DNA of 64,000 bases from Spirochaetales bacterium. GTDB taxonomy: Bacteria; Spirochaetota; Spirochaetia; DAHUYW01. The notes under the pieces are model-generated. The model searched no databases and was not told the DNA's origin. It saw nothing but the letters and a program-made list of their open reading frames with translations. The stretch lies in contig DAHUYW010000005.1 of the NCBI GenBank assembly GCA_027306915.1, forward strand, positions 62,001-126,000. Direction: 5' to 3'. The position numbers were made by a program, and so were the translations under genes. Positions 1 through 7,941 of the stretch are shown here, in pieces (positions within the stretch are counted from its first letter, which is position 1; the number at the start of each line of letters is the position of its first letter).

Positions 1-563
1 AGGCGCTCGACGCGAGTGCAGCTCTTTCGGCCGGCGCCGCGACTGTGGCTTTCTCCTACGTGGGCCCGGAGCTGACCTTTCCGTTCTATCGGGGAGCGAC
101 AATCGGCAAGGCCAAGGAGCATCTTGAGGCCACGGCCCTTCGGCTGCGGGCGCGGCTTGCGCAACGCGGCGGCTCGGCCTACGTTTCCGTCAACAAGGCC
201 GTGGTCACCAAGGCCGGCGCGGTCATCCAGGGGTTCCCGCTCTATGCCTCGATTCTCTACCGGGTGATGAAGGAGCGGGGCATTCACGAAGGCACCATCG
301 AGCAGATGTTCCGGCTTTTTGCCGAGCGCCTTTTTGCCGCAGGCGCGGTGCCCGTCGACGGTGAGGGCCGGATCCGCCTTGACGAGCTTGAGATGCGGGC
401 TGACGTGCAGGAGCAGGTGCGCCGCCGCTGGAACGAGGCGACGACGGAGAATCTGCGCGAGATTGCCGATATTGCCGGCGTTCGCAACGAGTTCCTCAAC
501 CTTTCCGGCTTTGGGGTCGAGGGAATCGACTATGAGGCCGATGTCGATCCTACCGGTCGGTAA
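1..563 (+). CDS. fabV: Trans-2-enoyl-CoA/ACP reductase (FabV/TER family), C-terminal part
   Basis: The reading frame is open from base 3 and the gene begins outside the window, so only about 186 C-terminal residues are visible. The segment containing SYVGPELTFPFYR followed by GTIGKAKEHLE is the hallmark C-terminal region of FabV/TER enoyl reductases, single-chain NADH-dependent enzymes of about 400 residues that reduce trans-2-enoyl-CoA or enoyl-ACP in fatty acid synthesis or in butyrate-type fermentation. The N-terminal Rossmann domain and the YxxxxxxxxK active-site pair are not in the window. A GTG at 45 is internal, not the true start. TER-type enzymes are well known in spirochaetes such as Treponema denticola. 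The family call is confident; whether it serves fatty acid synthesis or fermentation cannot be told. Confidence 0.9.
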   Translation, partial: ALDASAALSAGAATVAFSYVGPELTFPFYRGATIGKAKEHLEATALRLRARLAQRGGSAYVSVNKAVVTKAGAVIQGFPLYASILYRVMKERGIHEGTIEQMFRLFAERLFAAGAVPVDGEGRIRLDELEMRADVQEQVRRRWNEATTENLREIADIAGVRNEFLNLSGFGVEGIDYEADVDPTGR

Positions 564-676
564 CGGCAACAAAAGGCTGTGCAGCTTAAGGATTTGGGTC
601 TACACTTAATCCATGCCTTGAGCTTGTTCCCGGAGTGTGTGGCGAGCGGCAAACCGTGTTTCGAGGAGGTGCTCAC

Positions 677-1114
677 ATGCAAAACGTTCGAGACGTTCTC
701 CGGCGGAAGGGCAGCGACGTCTGGTCGGTTCATCCGGATACCAGCATCTTTGAGGCACTCGAGCTCATGGCTGAAAAGAACATCGGCGCTGTTCTGGTTG
801 TGGACCGCTCGAGCAGACCCGTCGGCATCTTTTCGGAGCGCGATTATGCGCGCAAGGTCGTGCTCAAGGGGAAACACTCGCAGGATACCCCCGTGGGGGA
901 TGCCATGACGGAGGGGGTGCTCACGGTTTCGCCTTCGCGCGCCATTGACGAATGCATGCAGCTCATGATCGAAAAGCGCGTGAGGCACCTGCCGGTAGTT
1001 CAGGAGGAAACTGTCGTCGGTATGATCTCGATCGGAGACGTGCTGAAAGCAGCGCTTTCCGATCGAGAGTCGCTGATCGAGCAGCTCGAGGAGTATATCA
1101 CCCACCCATACTGA
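677..1114 (+). CDS. Tandem CBS-domain protein
   Basis: A 145-residue protein made of two CBS motifs (about residues 8-65 and 75-130) and nothing else. Each repeat ends in the usual pattern: GIFSERDYARKV in the first and GMISIGDVLKA in the second. Stand-alone CBS pairs bind adenine nucleotides (AMP, ATP, S-adenosylmethionine) and act as energy or metabolite sensors for partner proteins; the ligand here is not predictable. The start was set at ATG 677 because AGGAGGT lies six bases upstream; the in-frame extension to 635 has no such site. It follows fabV by 113 bases on the same strand, so co-transcription is possible but unproven. Confidence 0.88.
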   Translation: MQNVRDVLRRKGSDVWSVHPDTSIFEALELMAEKNIGAVLVVDRSSRPVGIFSERDYARKVVLKGKHSQDTPVGDAMTEGVLTVSPSRAIDECMQLMIEKRVRHLPVVQEETVVGMISIGDVLKAALSDRESLIEQLEEYITHPY

Positions 1115-1170
1115 GTGGCTCCGCCGCTATTGCGAGCCGGTATGGTATTCGCCGGGGGCGACCGCCCGCC

Positions 1171-1533
1171 CTACCAGGAAGCGACAAAATCGCGCATTTC
1201 GCCAAGAAGGCGAAGGACCGACTCCTTGGTCAAGTGCTCCTTGCAGAGCGGGTAGGAATCCCACGCTTCGATGTGCGCATAGCTGTGAGTCCACTCTGCG
1301 CAGATCTTGCAGCGCTCGGGTCGCTTCATGTGGTCGGGACGATAGTCCACCCGTTCATTTATGAGGTACTGCCGGTAGTGCTCGCGTGCCTCCTCGGCGG
1401 TGTCATGGCCTGAGCACGCATTTGCGCAATAGCCAACCGGCTCGGTTCGGTAGTGGTTGCGCCTGACATAGTGGAATCTGCCGGTCGAGCGGCCGTCCTC
1501 CCCTGCCAGTTCACGGGGCTCGTAGTAATTCAT
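1171..1533 (-). CDS. Small Cys-rich protein of unknown function
   Basis: A 120-residue soluble protein I cannot assign to a named family. It has an aromatic, Arg-rich N terminus and three cysteine groups: C36xxxC40, C75xxC78 and C97xxH100. Spacing of this kind is compatible with one or two structural zinc sites. There is no signal peptide or membrane segment. The gene stands alone, convergent with the CBS gene. A promoter-like pair (TTGACG, 17 bases, TATTTT) lies 24 bases upstream of the ATG, which supports it being real. Function unknown; a nucleic-acid-binding or redox role would be speculation. Confidence 0.62.
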   Translation of the reverse strand: MNYYEPRELAGEDGRSTGRFHYVRRNHYRTEPVGYCANACSGHDTAEEAREHYRQYLINERVDYRPDHMKRPERCKICAEWTHSYAHIEAWDSYPLCKEHLTKESVLRLLGEMRDFVASW

Positions 1534-1556
1534 ACTTCACGCTAACCATTTTCTCT

Positions 1557-1585
1557 AAAATAATGAACATCAACAAATACGTCAA
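1557..1585 (-). promoter_or_regulatory. Predicted sigma-70-type promoter of the Cys-rich gene
   Basis: On the minus strand TTGACG (1580-1585) is followed after 17 bases by TATTTT (1557-1562), placing a start site roughly 15-20 bases before the ATG at 1533. This AT-rich stretch contrasts with the surrounding GC-rich genes. A second -35-like TTGACA lies further upstream at 1611-1616. Confidence 0.45.
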
Positions 1586-1613
1586 TAAGCTTATAACGTC
1601 CCGGATCTCCTGT

Positions 1614-1629
1614 CAAGAGAAATCTCTTG
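1614..1629. promoter_or_regulatory. Perfect dyad, possible operator
   Basis: Two perfect seven-base arms, CAAGAGA and TCTCTTG, separated by two bases. The dyad overlaps a TTGACA hexamer read on the minus strand (1611-1616). There is no T-run on either side, so it does not look like an intrinsic terminator for the SMP-30 gene that ends at 1696. It may be a protein-binding site for the Cys-rich gene; this is inference. Confidence 0.35.
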
Positions 1630-1695
1630 GGAGCACCATGAGCGGATGAGGTCGGGACTTCCGAGGACGTGAGGGGATGCCCCCAGTGCGGGGAC

Positions 1696-2601
1696 TTACG
1701 GCGTTTGGATGCCTCGGCAGGCAAGATAGATCGAATAGAGGCTCGTGGCACCCGCTACGAAAAGCCGGTTCTTCCGGGGACCGCCGAAGGTAACGTTCGC
1801 GACGACTTCAGGAATCCTCACCTTGCCGAGCAGCTCTCCCGAAGGCGAGTAGCAATGCACTCCGTCGCCGGCGCTCGTCCACACGTTGCCGTGCTCGTCG
1901 AGTCGGAATCCATCCGACATCCCCGGGCTCACCTCCACGAAGACCTTACCGGTGGCCAGCCGACTACCGTCCTTCACTGCAAGGGCGCGAATATGGTGCA
2001 CACCCTTGGGATCGTGCGATTGGGCCGTATCGGAGACATAGAGGATTGTTTCGTCCGGGGAGAACGCGAGCCCGTTTGGCTTCACGAAATCGTCGGCGAC
2101 TACCGCAAGATCGCCGGTGCGCGGATCGAATCTGAAGACGTTGTTGGCGCCCAGCTCGCTTTCGGCGCGGCCTCCCTCGTAGTCGGTGAGGATTCCGTAC
2201 GGCGGATCCGTGAACCAAATAGTTCCATCGGACTTCACGACTACGTCGTTCGGAGAGTTCAGCCGTTTCCCTTTGTAAGAGTCTGCGATAACCGTGATCC
2301 GGCCATCGTACTCGGTGCGGGAAACGCGGCGTGCTCCGTGCTCGCAGGTCACGAGCCGTCCCTGGAGGTCCCGGGTGTTTCCGTTGGAGAAGTTCGACGG
2401 CTGTCGAAAAATCGAGACGCCCACCCCTTCGACCCAGCGGAGCATCCGGTTGTTTGGGATGTCGCTCCACAAGAGACAACCGACGTCGCCAAACCATACC
2501 GGCCCCTCCCCCCAACGAGTCCCGGTGAAGAGCGTCTCCACCTGAGCATTCGCGAGAACAAGGTTACGAAAGGCGGGGGTGATGATGTCGTAGCTTTCCA
2601 T
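1696..2601 (-). CDS. SMP-30/gluconolactonase/LRE-family protein
   Basis: A 301-residue predicted six-bladed beta-propeller hydrolase. Recognisable elements are GTRWGEGPVWFGD near the N terminus (the Glu that binds the divalent metal), SPNDVVVKSDGTIWFTDPPYG in the middle and PNGLAFSPDETILYVSDT, the Asn/Asp ligands of SMP-30 enzymes. Members hydrolyse sugar lactones or related esters, using Ca2+ or Zn2+. There is no signal peptide, so it is probably cytoplasmic. The start was placed at ATG 2601; a longer in-frame reading runs into the transporter gene and has no family similarity. There is no Shine-Dalgarno, but a TATAAT box sits exactly six bases before the ATG, suggesting a leaderless message. 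Confidence 0.87.
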   Translation of the reverse strand: MESYDIITPAFRNLVLANAQVETLFTGTRWGEGPVWFGDVGCLLWSDIPNNRMLRWVEGVGVSIFRQPSNFSNGNTRDLQGRLVTCEHGARRVSRTEYDGRITVIADSYKGKRLNSPNDVVVKSDGTIWFTDPPYGILTDYEGGRAESELGANNVFRFDPRTGDLAVVADDFVKPNGLAFSPDETILYVSDTAQSHDPKGVHHIRALAVKDGSRLATGKVFVEVSPGMSDGFRLDEHGNVWTSAGDGVHCYSPSGELLGKVRIPEVVANVTFGGPRKNRLFVAGATSLYSIYLACRGIQTP

Positions 2602-2607
2602 GCGGCC

Positions 2608-2613
2608 ATTATA
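2608..2613 (-). promoter_or_regulatory. -10 box of the SMP-30 gene, leaderless arrangement
   Basis: A perfect TATAAT on the minus strand, separated by six bases from the ATG at 2601, so transcription would begin at or next to the start codon. The -35 position (2631-2636, CTGCGC) is weak. The same geometry is seen before lepA, mlaE and the DUF5312-like gene. Confidence 0.5.
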
Positions 2614-2696
2614 CCCTATCGCTGAAAGACGCGCAGTTCGGATTTCGGATCCAGGCTCGGGGTCGCCGGCAGCGGAAGCAGAAGATGCCGGGCCGG

Positions 2697-3791
2697 CTAC
2701 GAGAGCTTGCTTTGGACCCTCCGCAAGAGGAGATCGCCTTTGAGGGTCGCGAAGACGGAGCGCGCGAAGACCATCAGCCACAGGACCACCAGGAGCCCGC
2801 ACAGCAGAGCGGCATACCAGAAAACAGGGACCAGATGAAGATAGGCTGCCACACTGTAGGCCGACATCGTGTAGGCGGCGAGCGGGAAGATATAGGCCCA
2901 CCAGGAGAGCGAGAAGGGTATACCGGTCTCGCGCAGGTATCGCCCGTTTATCATCAGGGTGAGCACGAAGGCGAAGAGACCGAACCCCCACAGCACGAGC
3001 GACAGAAGATACATGCCGCTCGTGGACTCGATCAAACCGAGAAGCTTCGAGACATCGGCGATACCCATCAGGCTGATGGTTCCAACCCCGATGGGTCCAA
3101 GGATTATCCAGAAGGTCGGGGCCATCATTGGATGAGGCATTTGGTGATGAATCAGTCGATTGAAAACGATGCTTCCGACAAAGAGAAACAGCACGATGCC
3201 GATTCCGTAGAAGCTGATATCGACCAGGTTGATGAGTTGCGCGGCTTCCGGTTTCGCAGCCGCATAGTATCTCACCATCGGATTGCCGAGGAGGGGGACC
3301 ACGATGCTCGCCACCGGCGTGATGAACCAGGAGAAGTTGACGACCTCTGGAGCCATCTTCTCGCTGACGATCATGTTGTAGAAGACCACCACTCCGAAAA
3401 AAAGAATCATGGCGGTGGCGAAGATCCAGAGCACAATTCCCAGCCCCGCAATGACGGAAATGGGAAGATAGCTCTTGCCCATCACGAAGAAGTTTGTTCC
3501 GAGGATGAGCGCCCCAACCGGCATCGTGACGAAAAAGTTAGACATCGTGGGGTGCTTCAGGTCCTCGGTGAGCTTGTCGAAGTGGAGAAACCACCGTGCG
3601 ACCCATGGCCCGATGAAGACCAGAAAAAGCGCGACATTCAACCACCCAAGCGCGATGGCAAGGGGCCGCAGGAACGCGGCCTCCGCGCTGAAGAGATAGA
3701 GAACGTTCGCGAGTCCGCCCGTTCCCATAACCGACGCGTACCATGCCGGTGAAAAATGACGCACGACGCTGTTTGCTGCTTCCTTGTTCAT
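2697..3791 (-). CDS. TDT/TehA-family (SLAC1-like) anion transporter
   Basis: A 364-residue integral membrane protein with about ten hydrophobic helices. The N-terminal signature HFSPAWYASVMGTGGLANVLY and the following helix pattern match the tellurite-resistance/dicarboxylate transporter (TDT) family, whose members move C4-dicarboxylates, sulfite or other small anions. Substrate cannot be assigned. The start at ATG 3791 is preceded by AGGGAG at eight bases; the longer reading to 3905 adds 38 residues with no family similarity. It is divergent from the GH5 gene, and the shared upstream region contains a strong palindrome over a predicted promoter. It lies 95 bases upstream of the SMP-30 gene on the same strand. 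Confidence 0.88.
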   Translation of the reverse strand: MNKEAANSVVRHFSPAWYASVMGTGGLANVLYLFSAEAAFLRPLAIALGWLNVALFLVFIGPWVARWFLHFDKLTEDLKHPTMSNFFVTMPVGALILGTNFFVMGKSYLPISVIAGLGIVLWIFATAMILFFGVVVFYNMIVSEKMAPEVVNFSWFITPVASIVVPLLGNPMVRYYAAAKPEAAQLINLVDISFYGIGIVLFLFVGSIVFNRLIHHQMPHPMMAPTFWIILGPIGVGTISLMGIADVSKLLGLIESTSGMYLLSLVLWGFGLFAFVLTLMINGRYLRETGIPFSLSWWAYIFPLAAYTMSAYSVAAYLHLVPVFWYAALLCGLLVVLWLMVFARSVFATLKGDLLLRRVQSKLS

Positions 3792-3981
3792 GCTTTTGCT
3801 CCCTTGTAGCTGTATGCGCCGGCAGAGGGACGGACCGCTCTGCGGCTCGACGGGTCCCCTCCCTGCGGTCCACGATGAGAGAATGGAGCATTGCGGCAGC
3901 TGCACGACCCAGCCTCCGCAATCCTTGGCAACCGCACTATCGCGATCCGGCGCAATCTTCCAGTCTTCGACCTTCTTGGAT

Positions 3982-4002
3982 TATTGGCTAAGTTACCCAA
4001 TA
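3982..4002. promoter_or_regulatory. 21-bp near-perfect palindrome, probable operator
   Basis: Outer arms TATTGG (3982-3987) and CCAATA (3997-4002) are perfect inverted repeats and inner arms TAA/TTA continue the symmetry around a central G. Only one pair and the centre break the dyad. The site covers the -10 element of the predicted transporter promoter, the classic position for a repressor. The regulator is unknown. Confidence 0.55.
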
Positions 4003-4018
4003 GCGCAGATTGCGTCAA
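3990..4018 (-). promoter_or_regulatory. Predicted promoter of the TDT transporter
   Basis: TTGACG (4013-4018) and TAACTT (3990-3995) on the minus strand, spacer 17 bases. The -35 is good and the -10 is poor; the -10 lies within the 21-bp palindrome, consistent with a regulated promoter. Confidence 0.4.
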
Positions 4019-4126
4019 GATGACTCGCTCCTTTCCGATACCTGGCGCCTCTCGGCAGAAGCCGCTTGTCCTTCTCGCGCGAAGCTGGCAGAGTTCAACG
4101 AGTCTTCTGTGAGGCTCAGGCGCGAG

Positions 4127-6004
4127 ATGATTGATATCGACGGTTCACGGTTCGTTGACGAGCATGGGCGAACGCTGCTCCTGCGCGGAGTGAGCCTCGG
4201 GGGCTCGAGCAAGCTTCCGCTCCATCCAAACGGGGCTACTCACCTGAGCGACCGCTTCTTCGACCATCGCGGCGTCTCCTTCGTTGGCCGGCCCTTTCCC
4301 CTTTCCGAGGCCGACGACCACTTCTCGCGCCTCCGCTCCTGGGGCTTCACCTTCATGCGGTTCCTTGTCACATGGGAGGCCGTCGAACATGCCGGTCCCG
4401 GAATCTACGATGCGGCCTATCTCGACTATCTGGAGGCTGTGGCCGCGAAGGCCGGCGACCACGGGATCTCGCTGCTCATCGATCCTCACCAAGACGTGTG
4501 GTCGCGCTTTTTCGGAGGGGATGGCGCTCCGGGGTGGACCCTCGAGGCGGTCGGCATGGATCCGACTCGTGTGCATGAGACCGGCGCCGCGCTGTTGCAG
4601 CAGTTCTACCAGGCCCCCTTCCCTCACATGCTCTGGCCGACCAACGGCACCAAGCTCGGAGCCGCCACGATGTTCACGCTTTTCTTTGCCGGCGACAGAT
4701 TCGCCCCGAAGGCTCATATCGACGGCGAGCCGGCCCAGGAGTACTTGCAGCGCCATTACTGTGCAGCGATTGCACGGATCGCGGCCCGGCTGCGCAGCTG
4801 CGCCAACGTTGTCGGCTATGAAACGATGAACGAGCCTCTTGCCGGCTTCATCGGCCACCGCGATCTGAACAAGCTCGACGGGCTGCTGAAGGTGGGCGAC
4901 AGCCCGACCCCCTATCAGGCGATGCTGCTTGCGTCCGGTTATTCCCTAGAGGTACCGACCTACGAGATGCGGATGAGGGGAGCTCGAATAACCGGCCGGC
5001 GCGTGGTAAACCCGCACGGGGCGCGTCTGTGGCGGAACGGCGCCGATTGTATCTGGCAGAGCCACGGCGTCTGGGAGATCGGTCGTGACGGCTCGCCGCG
5101 GCTTCTCCGCCCCGACTATTTCGCGCCGGTCGGCGAACGACCTGTCAACTTCGGCCGAGACTTCTATCTCCCCTTTGTTGATCGCTTTGCCCGCGCCATC
5201 CGAGCCGTCGACCCCAGGGCGCTCATCTTTATCCAGAACGAAGTGGGCGGCCCTCCACCACCGTGGGGAGCAGCAGAAACCGGCCGCATCGTCTATGCTC
5301 CTCACTGGTATGATCCCCTCACCCTCGTGCGGAGGCGCTATTACCCGCTCATAGCCTACGACTCCGGGAGGGGGCGGATGGTGCTTGGCAAAAGGGCCAT
5401 TCGGCGCAACTTCGTCGAGCAGCTCGCCCGATTTCGCGGGCAGGTCGACCTTTCCCTCGGCGGCGTTCCTGTCGTCCTCGGTGAGACCGGCATTCCGCTC
5501 GACTTGGATGATTCCCGCGCGTATCGCTCCGGGGATTTTGGCGCGCAGCTCCGATCGGCCGACCGAACCATGACCGCAGTCGAGGCGACGCTCATGCACT
5601 GTGTCTGGTGGAACTACACTCCCGACAACGACAATCTCCACGGCGATCAGTGGAACGGCGAAGACTTTTCAATATTCAGCCGCGATCAGCGGCACGATCC
5701 GGCTGACCGGGACTCGGGAGGACGGGCGTTGGCGGCTGTGGTGCGCCCCTACGTTCAGGCGACCGCGGGCGAGCCGCTTTCGATGCGCTTTGAGCGCACA
5801 AGCGGACGCTTCACCTTCACCTTCCGCCACGACCCTCGCGTGTCGGCGCCGACCGAGCTCTTTGTCCCTCGTTCTCACTACCCGCGCGGATGCGCCGTCG
5901 CGGTCTCCGACGGAAGCTGGGTGACCGACGGGGAGCGGCAGATAGTCGCCTACCGCCATACCGACGCGCGCGCGGTGCATCGAATCACCATTGCCCGGCG
6001 CTGA
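4127..6004 (+). CDS. Glycoside hydrolase family 5, endoglycoceramidase/steryl-glucosidase-like
   Basis: A 625-residue enzyme without signal peptide. Clan GH-A landmarks are clear: IDPHQDVWSRF (around 119-128), the acid/base in ETMNEP (E236) and the nucleophile in LGETG (E453), with an aromatic strand HCVWWNYTPDNDN near 491-503 and a C-terminal beta-rich domain. The DPHQDVWSRF and GAPGWTLE motifs resemble GH5 enzymes that remove glucose from sphingolipids or sterols (the endoglycoceramidase-related group best known from fungi). A cytoplasmic glucosylceramidase- or sterylglucosidase-like role is inferred. Start uncertain: ATG 4127 begins at the conserved N-terminal strand, GTG 4109 is an alternative, and neither has a strong ribosome site. 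Confidence 0.82.
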   Translation: MIDIDGSRFVDEHGRTLLLRGVSLGGSSKLPLHPNGATHLSDRFFDHRGVSFVGRPFPLSEADDHFSRLRSWGFTFMRFLVTWEAVEHAGPGIYDAAYLDYLEAVAAKAGDHGISLLIDPHQDVWSRFFGGDGAPGWTLEAVGMDPTRVHETGAALLQQFYQAPFPHMLWPTNGTKLGAATMFTLFFAGDRFAPKAHIDGEPAQEYLQRHYCAAIARIAARLRSCANVVGYETMNEPLAGFIGHRDLNKLDGLLKVGDSPTPYQAMLLASGYSLEVPTYEMRMRGARITGRRVVNPHGARLWRNGADCIWQSHGVWEIGRDGSPRLLRPDYFAPVGERPVNFGRDFYLPFVDRFARAIRAVDPRALIFIQNEVGGPPPPWGAAETGRIVYAPHWYDPLTLVRRRYYPLIAYDSGRGRMVLGKRAIRRNFVEQLARFRGQVDLSLGGVPVVLGETGIPLDLDDSRAYRSGDFGAQLRSADRTMTAVEATLMHCVWWNYTPDNDNLHGDQWNGEDFSIFSRDQRHDPADRDSGGRALAAVVRPYVQATAGEPLSMRFERTSGRFTFTFRHDPRVSAPTELFVPRSHYPRGCAVAVSDGSWVTDGERQIVAYRHTDARAVHRITIARR

Positions 6005-6144
6005 CGGTGCATGCGGTGCTCGCGCAGCACGGTTACTCTTCGAGCTTCGTGGTTAATGACAATTGACACGGGCTTCCGTCCGATCCGATAATCACCGCTG
6101 AAATGCAAGCGTATCCGAGAGATCGCCAAAGCAGCAAACACCTA

Positions 6145-6667
6145 ATGAAAAAGTATTCCGGTATCTTCATAGTCTAGTTGGCGTGGCTATTCACCGTTGG
6201 GACGGCGGGGACTTCTGCCCAGCAGATGGGAGGTCCGTCCTACTGGAAGGCATTCGGCAGCGCAGGCACCGGCGCAGATCAGCTCTCCGGCCCCGCCGCA
6301 ACCGCGACGGACTCACGGGGCCGCAGCTACGTGGTGGATCAGGGGAACAGCCGAATCGTGCGGATTGACGACATGATAGGAACCAACTGGATCTTCTTCG
6401 GAAGCCAGGGGCTCGAGGACAACCAGTTTTGCGGTCCGCTGGGAATCGCCGTCGATAAAAGCGGTCGCGTTTACGTGGCGGATCCGGAGAACAACCGCAT
6501 TGAACGATTCGATGACATGACAGGGACGAACTGGGCGACTATCGGGACGTACGGGAGCGGCACAGGCCAGGGGCTACCTGAACTCGGGGGTATCGCTCGA
6601 CGCCAGCGGCAAGGTCTACGTCGCAGACACGAGGAATGCACGGATCGTGCAGTTCACCTCGCCGTAG
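6145..6667 (+). pseudogene. Secreted NHL-repeat protein, disrupted twice
   Basis: From ATG 6145 the frame encodes the start of a signal peptide (MKKYSGIFIV), then an amber TAG at 6175-6177, then the rest of the signal sequence ending in an Ala-rich cleavage region. Two complete NHL repeats follow (GRSYVVDQGNSRIVRIDD and GRVYVADPENNRIERFDD). At the GGGG run 6570-6573 the frame is lost; removing one G restores a third repeat (GKVYVADTRNARIVQF) that ends with TAG at 6665-6667. Two independent lesions in about 520 bases indicate a decaying gene rather than one sequencing slip. The intact protein would have been a short exported beta-propeller fragment. Confidence 0.72.
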
Positions 6668-6706
6668 CCGCGAGCGATGGAGCCGGAGACTGAGGAGGGG
6701 CCAAAG

Positions 6707-7900
6707 TTGGACGACTATCCCGAGTTCGAGACCGACGCCGTTGTGCCTTTTTTCCAACCCGTGGTTTCCCTGCAGACCCGGCACATCATCGGCTACGAGT
6801 CCTTGGGACGAGTGGAGCGCAACGGGTCGCTCGACAGCCTCGGCAAGTTCTTCAGCAGCCTCGTGGTTGCCCCCGAGGATCAGCGGCGAGTCGATAGGCG
6901 GTTGCGCGAAATGGCCTTCTCCCGGTTTGCGACGCACACTGAACCCGATCTCCTCTTTCTTAACGTGCGTCCCTCGTGGATGTACCGCTACTGGAAGAAG
7001 CATCACAGTCTGCGCACGGTCGAGATGATCGAAGACCATCGAATCGACCCGTCTCGGATAGTCGTCGAGATCGCGGGGGACTTTCACCAGAAGGATGCTA
7101 CCGAGCTCGCCGGAATCGTCGATCAGTATCGACAATCGGGCTGCCAGATCGCCATGGACGACGTCGGCAGCAGCTTCGGCCATCTCGACTGGATTGCGAC
7201 CTTTCATCCCAACTTCATCAAGGTCAATCTCAGAAGCTTTGCAGGGACGATCGGAGGCACGGGGTCCGACGCCTTGATGCGTGGATACGCGCTCTTTGCC
7301 GAGCAGGTGGGGGCTTCCCTCGTGGTCGTGGGGGTGGAATCAGAGGATGAGCTGCGCTATTGCCTGCGGCTTGGCGCTCGTCTTGTTCAGGGTTTCTTTT
7401 TTTCAGAGGCGCTCCGCGAGCTTCTTCCTCCCGATACCTACGAGCCCCGGCTCGACCGCCTGATCGCCCAGCAGCGCGAGACGACCATTGGCGCCTACGA
7501 AGGTCTTTTTGCTTCCATCGAGCGGATGCGAGCGCGCTTCCCCGACGCTGCGATGCTGGAGACTGAGGGGGGAATCGATGCGTTTCTGGAGGAAGCAGTG
7601 ATGAGCGCGCCCGAGACCTGCATCCGCGCCTACCTTTGTGACCGGAACGGCACGCAGCTCTCCTCGAACTGGACGCGCTCGGCGAACGGGGTGTGGGAGC
7701 GAGACCCCTCCTATCGAGGGTCCAACTGGAGCTGGCGTCCCTACTCACTTTCGAATACGGTCATGATGACCTTTGAGAAAAGGGGAACGCTCTCTGCGCC
7801 GTACAAGGATCTCGAAACGAAGCAGACAGTGCACACCTACTCTTATCCGCTTGCCGATAACTCCTTTCTCTTTCTGGACTTCATCGACCCGACGACCTAG
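6707..7900 (+). CDS. Degenerate EAL-domain protein with YkuI-like C-terminal sensor domain
   Basis: About 397 residues: an EAL domain (about 10-240) followed by a C-terminal alpha/beta domain resembling that of Bacillus YkuI (about 250-397). Retained cyclic-di-GMP phosphodiesterase residues are E31 in ESLGR, N86, E121, D151-D152, K172 and Q228. The catalytic glutamate expected 36 residues after the lysine and 20 before the glutamine is V208, and the usual KID is KVN. It is therefore probably a c-di-GMP-binding receptor with little or no hydrolytic activity. Start: TTG 6707 has GAGGAGGGG six bases upstream; the ATG at 6677 has none. It directly follows the broken NHL gene. Confidence 0.82.
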   Translation: MDDYPEFETDAVVPFFQPVVSLQTRHIIGYESLGRVERNGSLDSLGKFFSSLVVAPEDQRRVDRRLREMAFSRFATHTEPDLLFLNVRPSWMYRYWKKHHSLRTVEMIEDHRIDPSRIVVEIAGDFHQKDATELAGIVDQYRQSGCQIAMDDVGSSFGHLDWIATFHPNFIKVNLRSFAGTIGGTGSDALMRGYALFAEQVGASLVVVGVESEDELRYCLRLGARLVQGFFFSEALRELLPPDTYEPRLDRLIAQQRETTIGAYEGLFASIERMRARFPDAAMLETEGGIDAFLEEAVMSAPETCIRAYLCDRNGTQLSSNWTRSANGVWERDPSYRGSNWSWRPYSLSNTVMMTFEKRGTLSAPYKDLETKQTVHTYSYPLADNSFLFLDFIDPTT

Positions 7901-7941
7901 ACCGCCTCTCCGAAGTGAGCGCGCCGGCGATAGGGGCCGGC

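Larger units (their letters stand above)
3792..4126. other. Divergent intergenic region between the transporter and the GH5 gene
   Basis: About 335 bases without a convincing gene. It holds CGCAATC at 3917-3923 and 3951-3957 and its inverse GATTGCG at 4008-4014, plus the palindrome and promoter described separately. The long distance from that promoter to the transporter ATG would give a leader of almost 200 bases. Confidence 0.5.

Noticed and set aside
2685..3752. A 355-residue hydrophilic open frame antisense to the TDT transporter
   Set aside because: A hydrophobic gene read backwards gives charged Glu/Arg/His-rich text; no signals support it.
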